Below, piece by piece: positions 25,787 through 33,121 of a DNA stretch of 49,018 nt. Every line of letters starts with the position of its first letter. The first letter of the stretch is position 1. The notes under the pieces are model-generated. The model searched no databases. It had not been told where the DNA came from and saw only the letters and a program-made list of their open reading frames with translations. The stretch covers positions 1 to 49,018 of the forward strand of contig JACRBX010000039.1 in assembly GCA_016219225.1 (NCBI GenBank), read 5' to 3'. This stretch comes from Deltaproteobacteria bacterium (GTDB lineage: Bacteria; Desulfobacterota; RBG-13-43-22). A program made the translations under genes and the position numbers.

Positions 25787-26110
25787 ATGAAGCTGGCGAA
25801 GAATGAAGAACGGGCGCTGAAAGAACTGCGCGATTTTTTATATAAAAGATACCCGATAGTTGATTTTCGTCTCTTCGGTTCAAAGGCACGGGGAGAAGGA
25901 AGCCAGGACTCAGACCTTGATGTGATGATAGAAATTCCTGATTATGACCGGATGACTGTGGATGAGATTGATGACATCATTTATAGAATTAATTTAGAAA
26001 ATGATGTTTTCATTTCCGCCATTATTTTCGGGAAGGATGAAATTGAACAAGGGCCGATGTCCGAATCGCCAATATACAAAGCCATCCAGCGAGAAGGATT
26101 ATCTTTATGA
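25787..26110 (+). CDS. MNT-type minimal nucleotidyltransferase antitoxin
   Basis: 107 residues from the ATG at 25787; a longer frame from 25748 has a weaker start. FRLFGSKARGEGSQDSDLDVMIE carries the nucleotidyltransferase signature GSxARGE...SDLD (G31-S32, D43, D45). In MNT-HEPN pairs such proteins AMPylate and silence the HEPN toxin. The stop overlaps the HEPN start by 4 nt (ATGA). The pair sits between two copies of the recD2 3' end. Confidence 0.9.
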   Translation: MKLAKNEERALKELRDFLYKRYPIVDFRLFGSKARGEGSQDSDLDVMIEIPDYDRMTVDEIDDIIYRINLENDVFISAIIFGKDEIEQGPMSESPIYKAIQREGLSL

Positions 26111-26511
26111 CCACGGATGATAAGAAAAAGACCTTGGCTCAATACAGATTACAACAAGCTCAGGAGAGTCTGGAAGAAGCCCATTATCTTTTCAACGGTA
26201 GTAAAAGCCTTCGCTCCGTGGCCAATCGTCTTTATTATGGAATGTTCTATGCTGTCCTGGCCCTTTTGATCTTTGAACCATACACATCGTCAAAACATAC
26301 AGGTGTGATTGCCTACTTTAATAAACGCTTTGTCAAGGACGGAATTTTTCCCGAGACGATGGGGCGCTCTTTCAACAAAGCTTTCGATTTAAGGAATCGA
26401 GGGGATTATCGCGAATATTTTGAATTGACCAAAGAAATAGTAGAACCTCTACTTGTCGAGGCTACTCAATTTGTTCTATCCATCAGAACATACCTGGATA
26501 AGAATTCGTAA
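26107..26511 (+). CDS. HEPN-domain toxin
   Basis: 134 residues, all-alpha HEPN domain: YRLQQAQESLEEAHYLF, a RLYYGMFYAVLALL helix, and R96-xxx-D100-Y101 (RNRGDY) in the last helix pair, the site that acts as RNase or is AMPylated in this family. Translationally coupled to the MNT gene. Its stop codon's last base is the first base of the second recD2-end copy. Confidence 0.88.
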   Translation: MTTDDKKKTLAQYRLQQAQESLEEAHYLFNGSKSLRSVANRLYYGMFYAVLALLIFEPYTSSKHTGVIAYFNKRFVKDGIFPETMGRSFNKAFDLRNRGDYREYFELTKEIVEPLLVEATQFVLSIRTYLDKNS

Positions 26512-26594
26512 AGGCCCTGGCCATAGGCATCAAAAATAATAAGCCCCAATTGCGGTACAGTTTTTTAAAAGAGAGACTGATCCATCTTCCTTGA
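26511..26594 (+). repeat. 84-bp direct repeat, copy 2 (orphan recD2 3' end)
   Basis: Carries the last 27 codons plus TGA of recD2, starting exactly at the HEPN stop. Its third-codon changes (for example GAG AGA CTG against GAA AGG TTA) keep the peptide. It has no upstream part of recD2. Confidence 0.95.
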
Positions 26595-26626
26595 TTTTTC
26601 CTTTTCCCTAATCAGAGAGGCGAAAC

Positions 26627-27742
26627 ATGAATGGAAGCAGAAAGATAGTTGAGGAATTGCTTTCCGGAGCCGGCGTCCGGATCAATGGCCCGGATCCATG
26701 GGACATTCAAGTACGGGATGAAAGTTTTTATACCCGGGTCCTTAAGGACGGCAGCCTCGGTCTTGGTGAATCGTATATGGCGGGCTGGTGGGACTGTGCC
26801 CGGATCGATGAGTTTATCTGGCGGGTTCTCAAAGGAAATCTGGAAGAGAAAGTCCGAGGGAATCTCGGAATGTTTTTGGCCACCCTCTCGGCCCGGTTAT
26901 TCAATCGCCAGTCGTTGGCCCGGGCCAAGATCGTCGCCCAGAGGCATTACGATCTAGGAAACGATCTTTTCTTTTCTTTCTTAGACCCCCGCAATCAGTA
27001 TAGCTGCGCCTACTTCCAGGGAACAGACGACCTGACCGAAGCCCAGCAGAAAAAACTCGATCTCCTTTGCCGAAAAATTGATCTGCACCCCCAGGATCAT
27101 ATCCTGGACATCGGCTGCGGCTGGGGTGGTTTTGCCCACTATGCGGCCGAACAGTACGGTTGTCAGGTTACGGCCGTCAATATTTCCGGGGAGCAGGTCC
27201 GGCACGTCCGCGAATCCTGTCGGGATCTCCCGGTAAACATCCTCTGTCAGGATTATCGGCAAATCGAGGGGCGCTTCGATAAGATCGTCTCTGTCGGTAT
27301 GTTCGAACATGTGGGACGGAAGAACTACCGGACATTTATGAAAATCGCCCACCGCTGTCTGAAGGAGGGGGGAATCTTTCTCCTCCATACCATCGGGGGC
27401 AATGTTTCACGGATCAACTGTGATCCCTGGATCCACCGCTATATCTTCCCCAACGGAATGCTGCCCAGCATCGCCCAGATTGCCAGGGCGGTAGAGGATC
27501 TTTTCACCATCGAGGATCTCCACAATCTCGGCCTTCACTACGATAGAACCCTCCTGGCCTGGAATGACCGCTTTCAAAAAGCCTGGGACGGCCTGGCCGG
27601 CAAATATGATCCGGTTTTTAAAAGAATGTGGGAATATTACCTCCTGTCGAGCGCCGGGGCCTTCCGTGCCCGAGATATTCAGTTATGGCAGATCGTCCTG
27701 ACCAAAACAGGCACCCGCCAACCGCTATGCCGGGTTGCTTAG
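26627..27742 (+). CDS. cfa: Cyclopropane-fatty-acyl-phospholipid synthase
   Basis: 371 residues, close to E. coli Cfa (382). It transfers a methylene group from SAM to the double bond of membrane phospholipid acyl chains. Seen: RHYDLGNDLFFSFLDPRNQYSCAYF with the conserved cysteine, SAM motif ILDIGCGWGG (about 160-170), VSVGMFEHVG, and LHNLGLHYDRTLLAWNDRF near the end, all family hallmarks. Before the MNT-HEPN insertion it probably followed recD2 directly, since the orphan recD2 end is 32 nt upstream. GAGAGG serves as ribosome site. Confidence 0.93.
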   Translation: MNGSRKIVEELLSGAGVRINGPDPWDIQVRDESFYTRVLKDGSLGLGESYMAGWWDCARIDEFIWRVLKGNLEEKVRGNLGMFLATLSARLFNRQSLARAKIVAQRHYDLGNDLFFSFLDPRNQYSCAYFQGTDDLTEAQQKKLDLLCRKIDLHPQDHILDIGCGWGGFAHYAAEQYGCQVTAVNISGEQVRHVRESCRDLPVNILCQDYRQIEGRFDKIVSVGMFEHVGRKNYRTFMKIAHRCLKEGGIFLLHTIGGNVSRINCDPWIHRYIFPNGMLPSIAQIARAVEDLFTIEDLHNLGLHYDRTLLAWNDRFQKAWDGLAGKYDPVFKRMWEYYLLSSAGAFRARDIQLWQIVLTKTGTRQPLCRVA

Positions 27743-27871
27743 GATGGGATAAGGGGGAGGTCTGACATTCTCCCCTGATTCTATGACACAGGGAATGAGG
27801 ATGTCGTAATTTTCTTTTTGACGAAGTTCCTGGGAGACGTTACTATAGAAGCCATAATAGAGGAGGTAACC

Positions 27872-28096
27872 ATGAATTTAAATTCTGTTTCCGTATTCGA
27901 TCTAAGTCCACCAGAAAAGCTTCAACTGGTAGAAGATCTCTGGGATGATCTGGCGGCTACCCCGCCAGAAGTTCCTGTACACGAATGGCAAAAGGAAGAG
28001 TTGGCTCGCCGAAAGGCTAACTTGATGAACAATCCGGCTTCGGGGCTTTCGTGGGCCGAGGTAAAACGCAAGGTACGAAGTCGGTATGGCCGCTGA
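27872..28096 (+). CDS. Addiction-module antitoxin (TIGR02574-like)
   Basis: 74 residues from the ATG at 27872, which follows GAGGAGGTAACC, a near-ideal ribosome site; the frame from 27818 has none. LSPPEKLQLVEDLWDDLAATPPEVPVHEWQKEELARRKANLMNNPASGLSWAEVKRKVRSRYG is the putative addiction-module component pattern. It overlaps the ParE-like toxin frame by 11 nt. Confidence 0.88.
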   Translation: MNLNSVSVFDLSPPEKLQLVEDLWDDLAATPPEVPVHEWQKEELARRKANLMNNPASGLSWAEVKRKVRSRYGR

Positions 28097-28386
28097 GCTA
28101 ATAATCGCGCCGGAAGCACAACAGGACGTCGATGAGGCATATTGTTGGTACGAAGATCGTCGGCTCGGTTTGGGGGAAGAGTTCCTCGGCAGTGTGGAAG
28201 CTTGTATTCAGGCAATTTGTCGAATGCCTGAACTTCACGATAGAATCCACGAGGAATATCGTCGGGCATTAGTGAGGCGATTTCCGTTCGCCGTTTTCTA
28301 CGACTAGACTGGTGGGGGTGGTGACCGTTTACTCCATCTTCCATACCTCCCAGGACCCAAAAAAGTGGCACAATCGCTTGATTTGA
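28086..28386 (+). pseudogene. RelE/ParE-family toxin, broken near its C-terminus
   Basis: MAAELIIAPEAQQDVDEAYCWYEDRRLGLGEEFLGSVEACIQAICRMPELHDRIHEEYRRALVRRFPFAVFYD is a normal ParE-like toxin for 73 residues, then meets TAG at 28305-28307. The expected ending VTVYSIFHTSQDPKKWHNRLI occurs in the next frame and stops at 28386. A five-G run (28312-28318) would need one G less, and the TAG would need to be TAT or similar. Two lesions suggest real decay, though a homopolymer consensus error is possible for one. The antitoxin looks intact. Confidence 0.78.
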
Positions 28387-28529
28387 AGGCTCATGGGGCG
28401 GATAGTGTGCAGCGTACCAAACCACCGGCCTTGATCTGCCGGCCAGAGGTTGATCTTATCCGAGTTTTCGCGCATCCGGAACGCGCGGCTTGAACGCTTT
28501 ACGCTTGATCGGATGATTACGATCCTTAC

Positions 28530-30038
28530 TTACGGCCTCACAAAGTCATAACTTTTATATCCATAACATCGATAAATCCGAAAAGTCCGCAGCAGGTGTT
28601 TCCCCCGATAAACCTTAAAAGGTTCCAGAGTTTCCACCCGTTCGAAATATTTTTCCAGGACCCCTGATTTTTCGTCCGGGAAGTGTTCAAAGTCGGACCA
28701 GATAAAGAGGGCATTCTTGCCCATTAACGGTTTGGGATTGAACCAGTAATCATAAGCCAGGGCTTTTTTCCCTAAAACGGTCTGGGCGAAGGTCTCCGGG
28801 TGACCTTTTAAATAGAACTGTAATTCCGAGGCCGTCTTATGCCCCCAGGAGAAGATAAAAGGGGACTCCTTCCAATTCTTTTCGCTCCGGATTGTTTCTA
28901 TGTGGCGGGCCAGTTCCGGCCAACCGGTCATGGTATCGGCCGATCCGGAAACCTTGATCTGCGGAATCAGGGGCCAAAGATGGAATACCAGAAAAAACAG
29001 CACCACGCTCACCCAAGTCCAGCGGGCATAGCCACGATAAATCCATTGCCATCCAAAGTTTCTATTTTGATAATAGGCCACCATCAATAGCAACAATGGC
29101 GGGTAGGCCGGGATCAACCAGTTCATCTTAACCCATTCCCGTGTGGCCACCAGGGTAAACAGGCCCACCATCGGCAGGGCCAGACTGAGCAGGAGCGTTT
29201 CCATAGAAGGTTTGATGCGCCAGAAGCGTTTAATGCCCAGTCCGATGGCCCACCAAAAACCGGCAAAAACCAAAGGGGTAGTGATCCCCATCTGAGAGGC
29301 AAAAAAGGCCCCTAATTCCCGGCTGCTGAAGGATTTCATCTCCCCGGCCCGCTCGGTGGATTGAAAGGCCAGAGAGGCCCAGTCGTGTTGCCCATTCCAG
29401 ATCAGGACCGGACTGAAGACCAGGAGGGCCAGGATCAGACCCGCATAGGGCTCGATCCTTTTTAAATAGTGCCGGTGTTCAGAGGATAAGATCAGGAATA
29501 AAAATAGGGAAAGTATGAAAAAAACGGCTGTGTATTTGGAAGTCAGGGCCAGACCCAAAGCGATTCCGGTCCAAAGATAAAAAGAATATCGTTTTTCCAT
29601 TAAGGCGAAAAGGAATAAAAACCAGCTCAGACACCAGAAAAAAACCAGGGGACAATCCGGAGTCATAATCAAAGCGGTGATGGAAAAAGTCGGCAGGAAG
29701 TTCATCAATAAAGCGGTCCTGAAGCCGGTCCGTTCATCAAACATCCTCTTCCCGATCAGAAAAATAAGCCAACTGAACCCGAAAGAATAGAGCAGGGCGC
29801 CTAAACGAATGGACAGTACCGTGGGGCCGAAAAGCTCGCCGAAGAGAAAAATGGTATAGGCCGTCAGAGGGGGATGATCAAAATAACTCAAGGCCGGATG
29901 GAGAGAGAAAACCCAGTAATAGGCCTCCTGGGGGGAGAGGGGCAAAAGCAGAGCATAGATCAATCGAAAACAAAACAGGCCGGATAAAAGAATAAAGAGC
30001 CTTTGTGGATAAGAAAGGGATTTAAGGAAATGGGTCAT
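28530..30038 (-). CDS. Membrane glycosyltransferase, dolichyl-phosphate-mannose / ArnT-like (PMT_2)
   Basis: 502 residues with about ten or more hydrophobic helices. The first periplasmic loop has SPQEAYYW (37-42) and YFDHPP (D54-P57), the acidic catalytic loop of GT-C enzymes that use polyprenyl-phosphate sugars. Later LTSKYTAVFF and KMNWLIPAYPPLLLL are family-like. The C-terminal 150 residues are soluble. It would transfer a sugar to lipid A, protein or another cell-envelope acceptor at the periplasmic face. Single gene. Confidence 0.88.
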   Translation of the reverse strand: MTHFLKSLSYPQRLFILLSGLFCFRLIYALLLPLSPQEAYYWVFSLHPALSYFDHPPLTAYTIFLFGELFGPTVLSIRLGALLYSFGFSWLIFLIGKRMFDERTGFRTALLMNFLPTFSITALIMTPDCPLVFFWCLSWFLFLFALMEKRYSFYLWTGIALGLALTSKYTAVFFILSLFLFLILSSEHRHYLKRIEPYAGLILALLVFSPVLIWNGQHDWASLAFQSTERAGEMKSFSSRELGAFFASQMGITTPLVFAGFWWAIGLGIKRFWRIKPSMETLLLSLALPMVGLFTLVATREWVKMNWLIPAYPPLLLLMVAYYQNRNFGWQWIYRGYARWTWVSVVLFFLVFHLWPLIPQIKVSGSADTMTGWPELARHIETIRSEKNWKESPFIFSWGHKTASELQFYLKGHPETFAQTVLGKKALAYDYWFNPKPLMGKNALFIWSDFEHFPDEKSGVLEKYFERVETLEPFKVYRGKHLLRTFRIYRCYGYKSYDFVRP

Positions 30039-30095
30039 GGGATGGTTATGCTAACCAAGGATTTTCAAGCCGTCAATATATTTTCTTTGATGCGT

Positions 30096-30214
30096 TCGTA
30101 AAAAGTCCAAAAGCGCCGTTTTACGTCATTCCCGTGAAAACGGGAATCCAGTGTTTTTAATTAGTTACATATAGCCTGGATTCCCGCCTGCGCGGGAATG
30201 ACGAGTTTTTACGA
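30096..30214. mobile_element. 119-bp MITE-like palindromic element
   Basis: The ends are TCGTAAAAAGTC and its near-inverse GAGTTTTTACGA. Inside lie TCATTCCCGTG ... CGGGAATCCAG and CTGGATTCCCGCC ... GCGGGAATGACG, so it holds nested inverted repeats. No gene. Related in style (CATTCCCG/CGGGAATG) to the MITE-like copies at 3444 and 11353 but with different ends. Confidence 0.6.
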
Positions 30215-30328
30215 GACCATCTTCTTTGAATTAAACTGAATAGTTGCTGCAGGGTTAACTAAAAAAATATTTTATAGTGAAATTTTTTCTTGACAAATTA
30301 ATTTGATAATGTTTTTCTATTTTTGAAA

Positions 30329-30350
30329 ATAGACCGGGAGGTCAGTCTAT
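30329..30350. promoter_or_regulatory. Probable TetR operator before tetR
   Basis: A palindromic site, ATAGAC-CGGGAGGTCA-GTCTAT, 6-bp outer arms with GACC/GGTC inside. It lies 42 bases before the tetR ATG and just downstream of TTGACA (30290-30295). The same core recurs at 31101, so TetR probably represses itself here. Confidence 0.65.
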
Positions 30351-30391
30351 TTCTGGTTTAACTGCCGATTAAAGATCTATTAATAAAGACT

Positions 30392-31018
30392 ATGAACAAA
30401 AACAATGAAGTAAAAGAAAGAATCATCGAGGAAAGTATTAAGGCTTTCCTATCCAGGGGTTTTAGAGGAACGACCACGAAAGAGTTAACCGATGCCGCTG
30501 GAGTGGCTAAAGGCACCCTGTACTGGCATTTCAAAAGTAAGGATGAGATTCTCGACGCAATTTTAGAAAAATTTTTCAAAGAGTTTATTGGGGGTATTAA
30601 GGACGCAGTCGATAGGTGTTCGGGAAATTTTCTTGCTAAGTTTAAAACGTTTTTTAAGTTCGGAAGTGAATTTAGCCGGGACAACCGGGAATTGATGTTG
30701 GTTTTTCAAACACTGCTGGGAGAAATCGCAGGGACCAATTCAGAAGCTGCAATGAAAATGAAGGCCATACAAAATAACTATGATCATTTCGTTCAAATGC
30801 TGCTCGATCAAGGTAAAAAGGAAGGCTTGTTTGGATGGGATATGGATACCTATATTCAGGCCCGAATTATGACCGCGACCCTGATGGGAAGTTATCTCCA
30901 GTGGTATCTGTATGCGGACCAACATGATGCCGAATATGACAGGCGTTATGCGCTTGCCCTCAGAAAGACATTGCTGAAAGGCATAGGAGTGGAAATTGAT
31001 AGAGACCTCCCCAGGTAA
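30392..31018 (+). CDS. TetR/AcrR-family transcriptional regulator
   Basis: 208 residues. The N-terminal HTH (residues 9-55) reads RIIEESIKAFLSRGFRGTTTKELTDAAGVAKGTLYWHFKSKDEIL, the classic TetR DNA-binding domain. The C-terminal ligand domain has a TetR_C-like end. It faces the same way as the catabolic genes that start 281 bp downstream, and the operator-like palindrome occurs before both. It is probably a repressor released by a CoA ester or other intermediate of the pathway, in the manner of FadR/PsrA-type TetR proteins. Confidence 0.9.
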   Translation: MNKNNEVKERIIEESIKAFLSRGFRGTTTKELTDAAGVAKGTLYWHFKSKDEILDAILEKFFKEFIGGIKDAVDRCSGNFLAKFKTFFKFGSEFSRDNRELMLVFQTLLGEIAGTNSEAAMKMKAIQNNYDHFVQMLLDQGKKEGLFGWDMDTYIQARIMTATLMGSYLQWYLYADQHDAEYDRRYALALRKTLLKGIGVEIDRDLPR

Positions 31019-31100
31019 TTTCCCAAATGTTCGAAACGAACATAACCATCATTACGAAAAAATTGCCGGTCCATCGGAAAGGAAATTTTTTTAATTAGTT

Positions 31101-31121
31101 ATAGACCGGGCGGTCAGTCAT
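31101..31121. promoter_or_regulatory. Probable TetR operator before the catabolic operon
   Basis: ATAGACCGGGCGGTCAGTCA, with perfect GACCG-GG-CGGTC arms. It shares 18 of 20 bases with the site before tetR (30329). It lies 80 nt after tetR and about 180 nt before the acyl-CoA dehydrogenase start. Confidence 0.65.
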
Positions 31122-31298
31122 TCTAAATAAAAGGAAACGGGAAGCCCCTTTCTATGAAGGAGGGATTACCTGGAACACTACTGAAAAGAGAGGTGAAATG
31201 ATTTTGAGATAAGATCTAAGTAAGAGTAAATCGAAAATATTAAATGGGGAGAGAATTTTTATGAAATTCACCATCCCAAAACGAGGAGGATCAATATC

Positions 31299-32567
31299 AT
31301 GGATTATTTAGATACTAATTTAAACCTGGCCGATGAAGATCTGGCGATAAGAGAGGCAGCCCATAAGTTTGCCAAAGAAGTTATGCGGCCGGCAGCTAAA
31401 AAATTGGAGCAACTGACACCGGAAAAGGTGATAGCGGACGATTCCCCCCTTTGGCCTTTTCTTAAAACAGCCTACGAATTGGGGTACCATAAGATCCTCT
31501 TTCCTGAAGAAGTGGGAGGCATGGGTCTAACCCCACTGCAGCAGGCTATTGTCATGGAGGAGATGGGTTGGGGGAGCAATGGGTTGTGCATCCAATTAGG
31601 GGCCGCGGGCGCCCACGCACTGGGAGGTTTAATGAGTATGAACCCGGCTCTGTTGGAGGAGTTCACCATACCCTTCTGTAACTGCAAGGATGGGAGCATT
31701 CGAGGGTGCTGGGGGGTCACTGAACCGGATCATGGCTCTGATACCCTTGGTTTTGGCGACCCTTATTTTGAATCCTCTCAACTGCGCGCCAGTTGCCAAG
31801 CCAAGCGTGATGGGGACGAATGGATTATCAATGGGCAGAAATCCGCTTGGGTCTCCGGCGCTCCGATAGCCACCCATTGCCTGCTTCATACGCAGATTGA
31901 TCCCACCAGAGGTTTTGCGGGGATTGGCGCGGCCATTGTACCGCTGGATCTCCCCGGATGCTCCAAAGGCAAACCCCACGAGATGTTGGGTATGAAAGAA
32001 CTCAATCAATGTGAGCTTTACTTTGATGATGTCCGGATCCCGGCCCATTACATGTTTTTGGATAATGCCGACTATTATCCTGCTTTTGGTAACCAGATTT
32101 TAGCCGGCTTCAATATGACCGTAGCCTGTTACGCGACGGGTATAGCCAGGGCCGCCTTTGAGGAAGCCTTTTCATATTGTCAGCAGAGGGTCCAGGGAGG
32201 ACAACTCCTTAAGGAGCACTATTCCATCAAACAGAAAATATTTGAAATGTTCAGCCGGGTTGAAGCCTGCCGGGCCTTGAGCCGGAACGCTGCCCTGTTG
32301 AATTCGAGTATCGTCCCTGCCTTTCCCGAGTATTCGATTGCGGCTAAGACTATGGCCACTGAAATGGCGTTTCAGAACGCCCATGATGCGATTACGATCT
32401 TCGGGGCCAATGGGTTGACCAAGGAATATCTTCCGGAGAAACTCTTTCGTGATGCCCGAGCAAACCTTGTTTGCGATGGTACCACGGAGACGCTCAGAAA
32501 GGTGGGAGGATATACACTGTTTGAAACTTATCCCAGACCTCGTGGGAGCATGCAGCGCATGCGTTAG
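31299..32567 (+). CDS. Acyl-CoA dehydrogenase
   Basis: 422 residues. Flavoenzyme that introduces the alpha-beta double bond in an acyl-CoA. The family layout is clear: N-terminal helical domain (LADEDLAIREAAHKFAKEV), substrate and FAD loop GCWGVTEPDHGSDT, WIINGQKSAWVSG, and the C-terminal helical domain with CDGTTETLRKVGG, where E397 is the likely catalytic base. GAGGAGG precedes the ATG. It is first in the operon after the regulator. The substrate is not set; the C-terminus PRPRGSMQRMR is unremarkable. Confidence 0.9.
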   Translation: MDYLDTNLNLADEDLAIREAAHKFAKEVMRPAAKKLEQLTPEKVIADDSPLWPFLKTAYELGYHKILFPEEVGGMGLTPLQQAIVMEEMGWGSNGLCIQLGAAGAHALGGLMSMNPALLEEFTIPFCNCKDGSIRGCWGVTEPDHGSDTLGFGDPYFESSQLRASCQAKRDGDEWIINGQKSAWVSGAPIATHCLLHTQIDPTRGFAGIGAAIVPLDLPGCSKGKPHEMLGMKELNQCELYFDDVRIPAHYMFLDNADYYPAFGNQILAGFNMTVACYATGIARAAFEEAFSYCQQRVQGGQLLKEHYSIKQKIFEMFSRVEACRALSRNAALLNSSIVPAFPEYSIAAKTMATEMAFQNAHDAITIFGANGLTKEYLPEKLFRDARANLVCDGTTETLRKVGGYTLFETYPRPRGSMQRMR

Positions 32568-32688
32568 AAGCAATTAAGAATAGGAGTTCTTAATATGCCA
32601 AGAATTTTTTAAATACCCAAAAGGAATAATGGGGCGGACCTTTTTATGACATTGATATTATAAACCATTTAAAAAAGGAGAAAAAAAG

Positions 32689-33015
32689 ATGGCCTTCACA
32701 AATGTAAAAGAGACTTTTGAAAAGATGCCGACCGTGTTTGATGCTACAAAGGCGCAAGGAATCAATGCTGTTGTCCAGTACGTCATCGATGGGGCGGGAG
32801 GAGGAAACTGGTTAATTGAAATAAAGGATGGCAATTGCCGGGTAGAAGAAGGCACACATGATTCTCCCAAGGTCACGATCACGATGAACGCCGAGACTTG
32901 GCTGGCCCTGGTCAACCAGGAAATAAGCGGCATGCAGGCCTTTATGGGCGGCAAACTGAAAGCGACCGGGGACATTATGCTGGCCCAAAAAATTCCTGTG
33001 ATTTTCCCCCTTTAG
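32689..33015 (+). CDS. SCP2 sterol-binding domain protein
   Basis: 108 residues, single SCP2 domain: WLIEIKDGNCRVEEGTHDSPKVTITMNAETWLALVNQEISGMQAFMGGKLKATGDIMLAQKIPVIFP, a hydrophobic-ligand carrier fold. It may hold the bulky acyl-CoA of the pathway. In other organisms SCP2 domains associate with SCPx thiolases, and such a thiolase lies four genes downstream. AAGGAG precedes the ATG. Confidence 0.9.
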   Translation: MAFTNVKETFEKMPTVFDATKAQGINAVVQYVIDGAGGGNWLIEIKDGNCRVEEGTHDSPKVTITMNAETWLALVNQEISGMQAFMGGKLKATGDIMLAQKIPVIFPL

Positions 33016-33121
33016 ATTGAGGTCTAGACGCCGATTTCTCATGCAGTCTTACCTTGGGGCCCGAAGTAGCGTAATTGCAGTAAAACGTGAAGTATAAATA
33101 AGGATACTCGGGAGGAATAGT

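Noticed and set aside
27754-27775. GGGGAG...CTCCCC hairpin after cfa as a terminator
   Set aside because: Six-base stem with a ten-base loop and no T tract; too weak to call.
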